Shown here: positions 44,291 through 55,700 of the stretch, piece by piece
Numbering within the stretch: the stretch's first letter is position 1
How the letters are laid out: each line of letters opens with the position of its first letter
Assembly (NCBI GenBank): GCA_905221605.1
Contig: CAJNDS010000550.1
Span: 7,501-71,500, forward strand
Length of the DNA: 64,000 nucleotides
Direction: 5' to 3'
Source of the DNA: Symbiodinium natans
Lineage: Eukaryota; Sar; Dinophyceae; Suessiales; Symbiodiniaceae
Translations under genes and position numbers: made by a program
Notes under the pieces: model-generated
Databases searched by the model: none
Told to the model about the DNA's origin: nothing
What the model saw: the letters and a program-made list of their open reading frames with translations, nothing else

Positions 44291-47200
44291 TTTCGAAGGG
44301 TTAGGGGCCCGAAACCCCAAACCCGAAACTTCAATCCGCAGCTCCCAGAGTCGACCTAACTCCTAAACCCTAAACCCTAAACCCCAAACCCCAAACCCCA
44401 AACCCCAAACCCTAAACCCTAAACCCCAACTCCTGAACCCTGAGCTGGCGGGTAAGCCAAGAGTTGGGCATCTCGCGGGTTTAGGGTTGAGGGTTTAGGG
44501 TTTAGGGTTCAGGGTTTCGGGTGTGTACGCCTTCTTGAAGGGTACAGGTGTTTACGCTGGGAAACATCCTTGAGGGCGCTGGAGTAGCTTGAGCCGTTCA
44601 CGGAGTTCTGCGGTCTTTGCGGGCATAGACAGTGCTCAAGGAGACCAAGGCTCGGGAATTAGAGGCTGTCAAGGTTCCTTAAACGCCAAACCCCAAACCC
44701 GAAACCCTAAACCCTAAACCCTAAGCCCTAAACCCCAAACCCTAAACCCTAAACCCCAAGCCCTAAGCCCTAAACCCTATAAACCCTAAACCCGAAACGT
44801 TTAACCCTTTGGAAAGATTCGTCAGGGCAGCAAGGGCTTAAGCGCGGGCGTTTCGGGGGAAGTTAACTTTCCATTCGTTACATAGGGGTCTTTAGGGATC
44901 ACAGGGTGCAAAGAACTTTACAACCATTCAGCAGCCGCGACTAGGATTCCTAAACCCCTCTACTTTGAAGGGTGAGTGCTATGTGCACAAGACGCAAGCG
45001 TTGCCCTAAACCCTAATCCCTAAACCCTAAACCCTCAACCAAACCCGAAACCCTAAACCTTAAACCCTATACCCTGTTAGGACCCGTGTGCAAGCAAAGT
45101 GACCCTCATGCTGGCCACTGCCAGGTGTTCCTGTTCAGAGGGATTGACGATACGGTACAAGGAGGTCCTACCACCAGAAGGTAGAATTCAAAGAAGGCAA
45201 TCTATTTGTTCGATGTCTAGACGAGTCCGAAGGAAATCATTTTACCTTCTGCGAAAGCTTCTGCCATGCGTAAATCGCTGACTCGTCAAACCGTCGAGTA
45301 AAACCTTACGCCCCTGAAGAAGCAGGCGAATGAATGAGCCCCTAAATAACCTTATAAACCCTAAACCCTAAACCCTAAACCCTAAACCCTAAACCCTACA
45401 TAGCCCCTAACCCGCACATAGTTAAGAGGAAGACGCAAAGAGCATGAAGCGGCAGAAGCCTCGCGGAGCAGCTGCTGCCTTGATTCCAAGCAGGGATTGA
45501 CTAAATTACGGGCCTCTCTGGGAGAATCTTTGAATACTCCGCTTACTTTAGAAAGGGTTTAGGGTTTAGGGTTTAGGGTTTAGGGTTTAGGGTTTAGGGT
45601 TTAGGGTTTAGGGTTTAGGGTTTAGGGTTTAGGGTTTAGGGGTCAGGGTTGAGTACCCTGAACCCTAAGCCCTAAACCCTAAACCCTTCACAGGTTTGAC
45701 CCATCCCATTCTTTCCAGTTTGGGGTGCCCGATGCGGGCCGGGGGAGCGGGGGGACGTCCGAGCTTTCGATGGGTTTGAAGCGGTTTAGGGCTTAGGGTT
45801 TAGAATTTAAAGTTTAGGGTTTAGGGTTGAGGGTTGACGGTTGAGGGATGAGGGTTTAGGGTTTAGGGTTTGGGATTCAGGATCAGGCTATAGGGGTGCA
45901 CGGTCAGGTTCTGTTGAACGGATTCTGGAACATCACACAGCGGGTGTGGGACATTGGGCCACTTGGAGACGCCAGCAGCCCCGAAAATACGTAAACGAAA
46001 CGCCGAAGCACTACACTTAAGAAGCAAAGCCACGAATCCCTAAGAGCGCTATAAGCCTCAACCTCATGGTTACACCCTTAAGTCGTAACCCTGAACCCGG
46101 CACCCGAACTATCCCCTTCGGAGACGCAACAGCACAGCTCCATAGTCGGCAAGTTGCCGATGATTACTGTACTTTGATCAGGGCCTGCTCTCTTGAGTCA
46201 ACCGTATGTGCTGCTGGGAACTAGTCATCCAGGAACCTTAGTGGCCGCGACCCTGCACCCTAAACCCTAAACCCTGAAGCCTCAACCCTCAACCCTAAAC
46301 CCCAAACCCTAAACCTTGAACCCTCAACCCACTAAAGCCGAAACCCTAGTCTTGAGAAGGGGAGCTTGCGGTTGGGGAAATCGAAGCGCTCGAGGGAGAC
46401 GACGGTGCAATGCAACGCACTTGGCGAAAGAGCGTGCAGACCTCCCTCTCTTCCTCATATAGCCCTGAACCCGAGACCCTAAACCCTAGACCCTAAACCC
46501 TAAACCCTAAACCCTAAACCCTAAAAAAACCCAAACCCCAAACGCCAAACCCTAGCGAGCATCCTGCCACCCTCCCACGACCACCTGAAGTTCAGCATTC
46601 ATATCACTGTGCCCGGGCGTCCCTCTTGGCGTCGTGATTTTGCTGTGCTGTAGCCCTTGCACCTAAACCCTAAACCCTAAACCCTGAACCCTAAACCCTA
46701 AACCCGAAACCCTAAACCCTAAACCCTAAACCCTAAACACTAAACCCCGGCGTTTGCATTCTTTCTTCCAGATCACGGAGTTCCTCAACTCCGGTCTTCC
46801 ACTTCTCAGATGCGATTCGGTGAGAGCTGGGCGATATCGGAGTTTCAACTCAGGGAAGCGAAGCCCCAAACCCTAATTCCCTGTAACATAGGAGCCTGAA
46901 TAATAATTAGAATAGGGCTTTTGGGGGGTTATTCTCGTATAATTATACAGGGGCCCTGAGGGAATGCTATTTTCAATTATTCCGACCCCTATATTCCCCC
47001 AAAGCCCTAAACTCTAAACCCTAAACCCTAAACCCTAAACCCTAAACCCTAAACCCTAAACCCTAACATCCAAGTCCAGCAGCTGCCGGGGCTTAAGGGC
47101 TTGTGGGTTAGCACCCCCAGCCCCCTGGTAAGTTTCAGGCCTGTAGGGTTTAGGGGGTTAGGGCTTAGGGTTTAGTAGGTTAGGGTTTAGGGTTTATGGG

Positions 47201-47352
47201 GTTTAGAGTTTAGGGTTTCGGGATTATAAGGTTTATAATTTCTCAAATACTTACCAAAAGACCCCGAGAGTGCACTTCCTGTGGCAAGAGGCCCTCTTCG
47301 TAAGCGCCATCTGCCATCAGGAGCCTGCCAAAGCATTTGTGCGGCAGAGTTT
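44291..47352. repeat. Mosaic of telomere-like arrays and spacers, block 12
   Basis: Arrays: 44363-44435 (-), 44690-44800 (-), 45010-45075 (-), 45355-45400 (-), 45556-45650 (+), 46258-46345 (-), 46485-46530 (-), 46665-46748 (-), 47005-47070 (-), 47145-47225 (+). The spacers 44810-45000, 45080-45350 (a 60-codon unassigned frame) and 45900-46250 have no recognised gene. Confidence 0.75.
46885..46995. repeat. Imperfect inverted repeat, AT-rich
   Basis: ATAGGAGCCTGAATAATAAT at the left pairs imperfectly with the right segment CAATTATTCCGACCCCTAT. The centre has CGTATAATTATACAG. It is possibly an old MITE-like element and has no other copy here. Confidence 0.5.
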
Positions 47353-47440
47353 CTAGCCTTTTTGGTTTTTAAGGGGATTACAAGGGAACCCCAACCCTGA
47401 AAAAAGGAAATAAGGGCCTACCCCCGGTCCTAGGTTTGGG
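47353..47440. repeat. Dispersed repeat family E copy 2
   Basis: Shares AAGGGAACCCCAACCCTGAA, AAGGAAATAAGGGCCTAC and GGTCCTAGG with 27950-28022. Confidence 0.55.
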
Positions 47441-48200
47441 GTTTTAGCATTCAGAGGTTTTGAGTTGAGGGTTTGGGTTGGGGATGCTGAAACCTCTGCC
47501 TTAAAGATTCTAGCATTTAGGTCCAAGTGAACCCCTTCAAAACCTTTCAGCTGTGCCAGAAGAGGGCCGAGGGCGTAGGTTTCAGGATGCACTTAGCATC
47601 TCTAAAACCAATAAGGATCTCAGGTGCGGCCGGGCCAAAAACCCCACAGCACCCGAGCGGGGCTGTAAGAAGATCCTACGACGTATTGGGGAGCGGAGGG
47701 GCGGCGGGGGGGGGATTCTTGAACCTCCCAGTCGCCGCTATGAGCATTGGACTCGGCATGAAGGCGCAAGCAGACACATTCACATAACAGCATGACGGCC
47801 AGGAAGCGAGAAAGAGGGAGCGAGAGAGCGAGACACAGAGAGAAAGACAGGGGGAGAAAGACAGAGAGAGAAAGGGAGAGAGAAACAGGGAGGCAGAGAC
47901 AGAGAGAAGGGAGAAAGAGAGAGATTGAGGAAACAAAAAGAGAGAGCAAGGGTATTATCACAAACGGTGAAACCCTTCGACTGCTCAGTAGAGACTAGAT
48001 AAACAAACAGACAGAAGGTCTCAAGTATCACAGTCTTATACCCTACTGTGGAGTAGAACCTTGAAAGAAAGAACCTACATTTCAAGGTATAAGTAGCTGC
48101 CATAGGAACCCGGAACCAAAACCAAATATTAACACATAGTACTCCGACAGCCAGTATAGCGGTTCACGAAGGTGACTAGGCTCTGGATGGTTTCAGGCTT
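47441..48200. other. Unassigned spacer containing a purine-rich GA tract
   Basis: Positions 47790-47945 are almost entirely purine on the plus strand (GAGAGAAAGACAGGG-type repeats). Overlapping open frames on both strands read as K/R/E or L/S strings and are shadows of the tract. The rest (47441-47780 and 47950-48200) shows no recognised gene. Confidence 0.55.
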
Positions 48201-48999
48201 TCGAAGTTTAGGGTTTAGGGTTTAGGGTTTAGGGTTCAAGGTTTAGCCCTAGGTTTAGGGTTCCTAGGCCCCAAAAAAGGCCGAACTCGGAACCCAGCTT
48301 ACACCGAGAAGGAGACTGCGCCTGAATGTCTCGCAGTAGGCGGAGCTTTTCGTCCAGTGCCTAGCACCAGCTGGGCACAAAACTTTCAAGGCCTAGGGGG
48401 TTTGGAGTTTAGGGGGCTTCAGATGACTGAGCTCTAAACCCTAAACCCTAAACCCTATGCCCCAAACCCTAAACCCTAAACTTTTTAGGCTGTCTATGTC
48501 ACAAGGCAGCTCTTCTTGGCCGGGAACCTGATGCTGGACCTTGTCTCGATTTAGGTCTCATGGTCTGGGAGGAAGCTTGCAAATATCACCGCGGCAGTTT
48601 GGCAGAACAAGCTGAGCTGTACCCAAAGACACTTCCCTAAAATGCTTGAACCCTCAGTCCTAAACCCTAAACCCTAAACCCTAAACCCTAAACCCTCAAC
48701 CCTAAACCCTAAACCCCAAACCCTAAACTTCGCAGTCCGACGCCTCAGCAAGGCGATCGAAGTCGTCCGCAGAGTCCAGTTTGGCCTGGCGACTTGCAGC
48801 TTTCTCTTGCTAGCCCACTAGAAGGAGGGCCGGTTTAGGGTTTGGGGTTTGGGGTTTGGGGTTTAGGGTTTAGGGCTACAGGAGGGCCCCCCTAGTTATA
48901 AGTAGAGTTATAAGTGCCATATTCTAGTAAGAGTAACTAATTACCTGAAAGGGCAACAGGGTACCGCTGGGCTACCAATTTCTGTATTCTAGTTAAAGT

Positions 49000-49078
49000 A
49001 ATTGCCCTTTTTGGGCTTGGTAACTTTATAAGGGAGCCCAGAAACCAAAAAAAGGGCAAAAGGGCACCGCTGGGCTGC
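49000..49078. mobile_element. Dispersed element family D copy 3
   Basis: Starts TAATTGCCCTTTTTGGGCTT, then GGTAACTTTATAAGGGAGCCC, and ends AGGGCACCGCTGGGCTGCG. It is preceded at 48926-48976 by another partial copy. Confidence 0.5.
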
Positions 49079-49331
49079 GAAGCTCTGGCTGCTCTTAAGG
49101 GACTGCGGGTAGCGGTCCAGCATGCTTCTATTCTGGGATAACTTGTAAAAACCCTAAACCCTAAACCCGAAGCCCTAAACCCTAAACCTCCCCTTTTGGA
49201 GCTTTGGGTGTTCATGGGAAACCTCCCCAAAACCCTAAAGCCCAAACACAACTACGCGGGTACTAGTATCTGGGCATTGTTGATACGACATTCTGGGTAT
49301 CGTTGATACTTAGTGCCATTCTCGTTCTTTG

Positions 49332-49402
49332 ACTAGGGTGGCCCTTGAAACCCTCTGACAAAAGTTCCTAAGTATGAGCCTCTTAAACCCAATAAGAGAT
49401 CC
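49332..49402. repeat. Dispersed repeat family F copy 3
   Basis: Reads ACTAGGGTGGCCCTTGAAAC, then CCTCTGACAAAAGTTCC, then GTATGAGCCTCTTAAACCC. Like copy 1 it lacks an array at the AAACCCTCT word. Confidence 0.6.
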
Positions 49403-49454
49403 CAAAAGCCAACCTGGTGGATCAAACGCCTCAGTCATTTTTTTCACCGGCGAA

Positions 49455-49530
49455 GCTCACATGGTCCCTTTTGGGGTCCATATTGTAAGGTGGCCCCTAG
49501 TACTTAGGGTACCCGAGAAAGGGACTGGAT
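49455..49530. mobile_element. Partial family B copy 4
   Basis: CACATGGTCCCTTTTGGGGTC at the left and TAGGGTACCCGAGAAAGGGAC at the right are imperfect complements. The outer TTGTCAAA ends of copies 1 and 2 are missing. Confidence 0.5.
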
Positions 49531-49752
49531 CTGGGCGCGCTGTAAAGATCAAGCTTCTCTGCTTTGCTTTGGGTTAGACAAGGGTAGGGCCGAAGACGTG
49601 ATGACTGGTTCTTTGATAGAGGTTTTCAGAGGCGGCTGAATCCCTCCAAGATCCTCACCACCAGGCGCAGATACCCCACAAACGAATCTCGCGTACTCAA
49701 GGCCCCCCGAAACCCTAAACCCTAAAGCGTTATTCCTCTGTTCAGGCCTGAG

Positions 49753-49995
49753 CCCCTAAACCCTAAACCCTAAACCCTAAACCCTAAACCCTAAACCCTA
49801 AACCCTAAACCCTAAACCCTAAACCCTTAACCCTTAACCCTAAACCTAAACCCTCAACCCTCAACCCTCAACGCTCAACCCTCAACCCTCAACCCTCAAA
49901 CCTAAACCCTAAACCCTAAACCCTAAACCCTAAACCCTAAACCCTAAACCCTAAACCCTAAACCCTAAACCCTAAACCCTAAACCCTAAACCCCA
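49753..49995 (-). repeat. Long telomere-like CCCTAAA array with internal CCCTCAA block
   Basis: Roughly 33 units. A central block (about 49853-49900) consists of CCCTCAA repeats, flanked on both sides by ordinary CCCTAAA units. The variant has therefore expanded inside the array. Confidence 0.92.
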
Positions 49996-51628
49996 ACCTA
50001 GCACTGCATGCGAGCTATACCAGGCCTGGGCTTTCTGAGGAGATGGCCGTATCGAGGCATTGGGTATTGTGGGAGCCCCATTTCGCGGTTTAGGGTTTAG
50101 GGTTTAGGGTTTAGGGTTCAGGGTTCAGGGTTTAGGGTTTAGGGTTCAGGGACTTGGAGCAGGCTATGTACTGGGGTTATAATAAGAAGAAGATAGTGGT
50201 TAAACGGTTTACAAAAACATGTAGTATAAGACCAGGCAGTCGGAGGTGGCTTCACCGCTGATTTGGGGGTTTGGGGTTTAGGGTTCTTTCGATCGTCTTG
50301 CGATGCGAGTGACAACCACGAGACTTTTCTTGCGCGAACGGTGGATTCACCTGCTGTCGCTTGGCTCTTGAACTTTTTCAAGGCAAGCAGTGGTGATTGA
50401 ATATGCAAACCCAAATCCGCGCAAAACTCCTAAAGCCTTAGCCTAAAGCCCTAAATCCTAAACCCTAAACCCCTAAAGCCCGAAAGCCTAAAGCCTAAAC
50501 CCTAAGCGGCCCTTAACCCAAATCAAATTTTGAAAGGACGAGGGCGTGATTGTAGCCCTGGAGCTGGCGCTTTGGCTCTTGTCCGGTAGCCTTTGAGGCC
50601 TTCTTGAGGTCAGGGATTCTGGATTGAGCTACTTTCAGCTCGGGATTTGGGGTTTGGGGTTTACGGTTTAGGGGTTTAGGGGTTTATAGGGGTTTATAGG
50701 GGTTTATAGGGGTTTATAGGGGTTTAGGGGTTTAGGGGTTTAGGGGTTTAGGGGTTTAGGGGTTTGGGGGTTTAGGGGTTTTAGGGGTTTAGGGGTTTAG
50801 GGGTTTAGGGGTTTAGGGTTCAGGGTGCAGGGCAGCTTTGAGGTGTTCGTGCCGAAGTCTTCAAGCTGTGTCCAAGTTGTTGACATCCTCTTCAAGATGT
50901 GCCGGCGTCGCCTGGTGAGAGAATCTGGCATCGGATCGGCACTGCTTATCATGGCAACCCTCCGACGCTAGATGGATCACAGAAACAAGACACTGCCCGT
51001 GAACCCCAAACCCTAAACCCTAAACCCTAAACCTCAAAGGCAAGGTTTTCCCTACTTGCGGCAGATTTTGCAAGTCCCAGCCTCAGAATCATCTTTGATG
51101 ACCACCTACGACAGCATCGCCAGGAAAAGCGGGATGGGATGATGCTGAAAACAAACAGGAGGCAAAGCTGTGTAGTCCCTTGGAGACCAAATGCACCCTA
51201 TAATTCAGGTCACATACCGTAAGCACCCCAAACCCTTTGAGGGTTCATTTGGTCCCCGAGGTTCTTTCGAAACCCTGAACCCCGAACAGCCACACTTCTT
51301 TACGTGCTGGGGTGTTGCCTCCATCTGCTCAGCCACAGGGCACTTGCCGACAAGCTCCACCTGATTCGCTGACTTCCCATGCCTCGGATAGCCGCAGCAA
51401 ACGTTTCAGGCCAGAATTGTATCGGGGTCAAGTTTAGCAAAGCTACCCCCCCCACCCGCCCCCGCCCCACCCCGTCTGCCCTGAATGCTGAAGGCGCCAC
51501 CGCATCAACCTCACAACCTGGGCTGAAGCTACCTTTCGGAGCCTTCTGAACCAAAGCTCTAAACCCCAACCCCAGGCCTCGAAGCCCCAGACCCAGTGCA
51601 AACCAAAAAGAAGATACTTGGGTTTCAT
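49996..51628. other. Spacers and arrays, no gene seen
   Basis: Arrays at 50088-50155 (+), 50645-50825 (+, TTTAGGGG and TTTATAGGGG) and 51004-51035 (-). The unassigned stretches 50160-50420, 50520-50640, 50830-51000 and 51040-51628 contain short frames, such as the minus frame at 51300-51569, without recognisable motifs. Confidence 0.55.
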
Positions 51629-52530
51629 AACCCTAAACCCTAAACCCTAAACCCTAAACCCTAAACCCTAAACCCTAAACCCTAAACCCTAAACCCTAAA
51701 CCCTAAACCCTAAACCCTAACCCTCAACCCTGAATCTATGGCTTAGGGATGTCCCATGCCCCAACCATAGCCGGTCGACTCCGTCGCCGATGAGTATGCC
51801 GGATCTCCGGCAAGGCGGGGGAACCTTCGCATTTTGGGTTAGGGTTTAGGGTTTAGGGTTTAGGGTTTAGGGTTTAGGGTTTAGGGTTTAGGGTTTAGGG
51901 TTTAGGGTTTAGGGTTTAGGGTTTAGGGTTTAGGGTTTAGGGGTTAGGGTTAGGGTTTAGGGTTTAGGGGTTTAGGGTTTAGGGTTTAGGTTTTAGGGTT
52001 TAGGTTACTCTAACCCCCCCCCCCTCCTCTTCTAGGCTTGGGTAATTTTCTTCATACCCCCTAACCAACGAACCCTAAACCCGAAACCTAATTAACCGAA
52101 ACCCGAAACCCGAAACCCGAAACCCAAACCCGAAACCCCCTAAACCCTAAAAACCCTAAACCCTAAACCCTAAACCTAACCTAAACCCTCAACCTAAACC
52201 CTAAACCCTAAACACTAAACCCTAAACCCTAAACCCTAAACCCTAAACCCTAAACCCTAAACCCTAAACCCTAAACCCTAAACCCTAAACCCTAAACCCT
52301 AAACCCTAAACCCTAAACCCTAAACCCAAAGCCCTGCCTGGCCAGGAGGATCCTTGCCATCAGGGCGTCCACGTCACAGCTCAAGTGCTCGCCGACCAGA
52401 TCCGCGCACACCCACCTAGGCGGGTTTAGGGTTTAGGGTTTAGGGTTTAGGGTTTAGGGTTTGGGGTTTGGGGTTTGGGGTTTGGGGTTTGGGGTTTGGG
52501 GTTTGGGGTTTGGGGTTTGGGGTTTGGGGT
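51629..52530. repeat. Arrays at the edge of the retrotransposon
   Basis: 51629-51735 (-), 51838-52010 (+), 52065-52330 (-) and 52421-52530 (+). The last array begins with TTTAGGG and is then homogenised for TTTGGGG (52455-52530). The retrotransposon is inserted in that variant block. Confidence 0.9.
52526..52530. repeat. Target-site duplication, left
   Basis: GGGGT immediately left of the element matches 61951-61955. Because the surroundings are GGGGTTT repeats the match has some chance component. Still, 5 bp is the usual copia length and both copies lie exactly at the LTR boundaries. Confidence 0.75.
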
Positions 52531-52737
52531 TATGAATCGGGTAAGCAACCCTATGCCAGCAGGCAAAGCAAAGCAAGGGAGTGGGCGCACTCCTTTCAGC
52601 GCACTAAGCGAAAACATCGATGCTTTGAGATCGGCGGCGAAACAGCTTGACTGACGCATGCCGTGATTGAATGCATGTCTGTTGCTGCACAAAGACATGC
52701 AGCTGATATGGAATGGACATGACTGCTGCACGTCACA
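52531..52737 (-). repeat. 3' LTR of the copia element
   Basis: Identical to 61744-61950 over 207 bp. On the coding strand it starts TGTGACGTGC and ends CCGATTCATA. A terminal TG is therefore present, but the conserved end is CATA rather than plain CA. No TATA box is visible; a TTTT word within GATGTTTTCGC would fit the TTTT-box proposed for dinoflagellate promoters, which is weak evidence. Confidence 0.93.
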
Positions 52738-52763
52738 TCCAAGGAAAAGAAAAAGAGCGGCTC

Positions 52764-55700
52764 TTACATGGCCATTCTTGCCTTGCGTCTTTCCCGCTGA
52801 GCTCGTCGCAAGCCGGCTCGCCTCCTCTCCTCAGCTTGATCTTCACGCGTTTCCTTGATGTTCAGCTGAGGCTTTTCACGAAACTTCCGGAACAGCTCCT
52901 CCTGCATGCTTTTCATGAGGGAGTCTGCAAATTGCCGCCATGTTGGAACCCAGTGCAAGGACAGCTGGCCACCCTGAACAAGTTGCTTGACGCTCAGGAT
53001 ATCCAATGCCGTCTGGCGTTCCGAGGCCAGAAGGGAAGAACCATGCAGGTGGTCGTACAGGGACTTGGCGTCTGTGACCAAGTGACCCTGAGTCAAAAGG
53101 AGGTCACGCCATTCTTTCGCCACCTCCAGCTGGCCATACCACATGGCGTCCACCAGCTTTAGAAGGTACATCAACTTGTCTGCGGTCCCGGACATGCTGC
53201 AGCACTCCGCAGCCATGCTCGACTTCATCACCCGAGCGATCTTGTTAGAGTGGAACTCCAGGATCGCTGCGGCCTGCGGCTTTGTGATCACCTCTCTGTT
53301 GGCGAGGAAGTGAACTTCCCCTCTCTGAGCCGTAGAACTCGCCACTTTGCCCAGCGACGCGTCAAAGTAAGAGACCAACACAGGCTTCTCACCAACGGGG
53401 GGAATGAACAGCTTGGCCTGTCCTTCAGAGGCAGCCTTCCAGAAACGGCCAAGCAACTCCACGCCATCCAGCAAGTCTTGACCAGTGGCACAAGCAACTC
53501 TCTGAGCGAGGCGGCTCACATCAAAGAGAAATTCCGGAAGAACATGATGAGCAGGCCATCTCAGCTGAGCCACCAGTCGACGATAAGCTTTCAAATGCTC
53601 ACCCCGTAGCAACTCTTGCTTCGGCACCTCGGCGAGCTCGGGGACATTGATGGACTGCACATACGCCGTCATGTCGCTGACGAAAAGGCCACGGACAATC
53701 GAGATCTTCAAGCCCAGGAAGTCCAAGGGGGTCTCGCCGACGAGGTTCCAACATTTAATCTGAAATCTCGCATTGATCGCGTCTTTGATTTGGTCCATGT
53801 GCCGCTGACAAGCTGCAAGGAGCCCATCATCAACGTGAAGACACAGAACTGCTCTGACCTCGTAGCTCTTAGCTGTCTGAATACGAAGAACGAAGGTACA
53901 TGGAGCAAATGCCACTTCTTCGAATCCACACTCGACGAGGGACTCCTTTGCCTTCTCGTACCACAGTCTCGGCGCCTCAGCCAAGCCATAAGCGCTCCGG
54001 AGGATCAGCCACAGTTCATCTGCCGCCGTGCACTTTAAGTCACGAGGAGGTCTGACGTAAAGTTCACGGCCTACCTCCTTCCCGGAGAGGAAAGCAGTCG
54101 TCACGTCAAACAAATAGCATAGCCACCCCTTGCTGACACACAAGCACATTGCCAAACGAACTGCAGCCTCCTGAGTGGTCGGGCTGTCCGTGCGAATGGA
54201 GCCTGCCGGATCAGGATCAAGATGTCCAGGCAAGACGATCCTGCTCTTTGGCTTCCAGTTCTTCGGGTCCCCTTTGCTCACACGGACTATGCGAGCGGGC
54301 ACTCGAAAGATGCGGTGCTGTGGAACTCGACGGGCTTCAGCTTGGCTCAGCCTTTTCACAACTCCATTTCGTTCCCACGCCGACCACTCCAAGGCATCTG
54401 CTTCATCAAACGCCTTCTTCTCCTTTTCATCAAAGAAGCGAGGGTCCAGCTCTTTTCCACTGGCCTTCAACTTCAGCAACAGAGCTTCTTTCACAAGAAC
54501 GTCACGCTCCACCGCCTGGTCCGCCGCCGCGAAGACCTCAAAGGGAACAGGCTTGGTCTCATACACCACGCCTTCTTTGACCACATACACCGGCTCGTGA
54601 GGACTGCCAGTCTTGAAGCGAGGGGGCCCTTTCTTCACACCACTTTTCATGAAAAAACTCACCCCGCGCCAGAGATGAGGAACTCTGCGCCGAGGATGCT
54701 GCCTCACCTCGTCGGGCGACTCTTTCGCCACCATCACACTGGAGATGTCCTCTCCAAACATCACAGTCATTCTGGCTTTCCCCGCCTTTCTTGCGAGGCC
54801 GCCTGGAGGTTGCAATCTCTTCCTGGGCCTTCGATGCAATCTTGCCGAGGACAAAGGAACCCCCAGCAACTTGCTCAAACGACGAACTTCAGGCCTTGGC
54901 AACCACTCATTGGCAGCCATCTCCTTTCCAGACAGCTGTTCCTCACATAGAGCAGCCAGCACATAGTTGCCGCCTTCAGCCTCCTTGAAGCGTTTTGCAG
55001 CCTGGTCTTCAAGGCTTTCTTCCGGAGGCCTCTTTCGGAATTGCTTCGGGAGGTCATCCAGCAAATCCGCTCGCCTTCTAGCTCTTTCTTCATCAGCTTG
55101 CTCACGAGAAACTGTAGAGTCAGGCATGGGCGACACCGGCACATACTCAGGGGAGGGCTCGTAATCCCGCAAGTCCACATCGTCCTCCTGAAACTCAGGG
55201 TGTTCAACAGGAGGTACATGAAGACCTTCAGGCAGCTGATCACCAGAACGTTCAGGAGCACTTTCAGGTAGACGCTCTGCCTCACGCCGAGATACACCAG
55301 GAGGCCGTAGGGGGCGACGTCGTGCTCTAGGGCGATTCAGGGGCAGTTTGAGCATTCGCTTCACACTCTTCAGGTTCTTCATCATGTGCCGCGCCTCTGT
55401 CATTCGGCGGCCCAGGCCATTTCGGCGCCTTGGGACCCGGAGCTGACCCCCGGACTCAGGCACAAATGAAGCTGGAGGTAGGTCATCCGAGAGGTCCACA
55501 AAACCCCGTTCCGCATGGACTTCTGCTTCTCTCAGGCGAAGTTCATTATCATCAGCTGCTTCCAGTGAGGCCGGCTTCAGATTGGCCCCAGCGACCAACA
55601 AGCACCGACCCCGCCAACTGATAAAATACTTCTGGGCGCCATCAGGAACCAGGACGACTGCCGGCCCACGCCAAGCGCCAGCCTGTTTCTTATAGCGAAC

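Larger units (their letters stand above)
48201..49752. repeat. Mosaic block 13 with several dispersed elements
   Basis: Arrays: 48205-48260 (+), 48435-48480 (-), 48658-48728 (-), 48830-48880 (+, TTTGGGG-rich). A duplicated stretch at 48905-49085 holds two ends of family D (AGGGTACCGCTGGGCTACC near 48958 and AGGGCACCGCTGGGCTGCG near 49061). No gene is recognised. Confidence 0.65.

Noticed and set aside
47620-48103. L/S-rich minus-strand frames that look like membrane proteins
   Set aside because: They are translations of the GA-rich purine tract in three frames.
52447-52731. Identical open frame present in both LTRs (also 61708-61944), product beginning MQQSCPFHISC
   Set aside because: It lies within the LTR, runs into different sequence at each locus and has no recognisable domain; identity follows from LTR identity.
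52531-52737. Plain TG...CA LTR ends 2 bp inside the repeat
   Set aside because: The extra TA is present at both LTRs and only the 207-bp boundary gives matching 5-bp flanks, so the longer LTR was kept.
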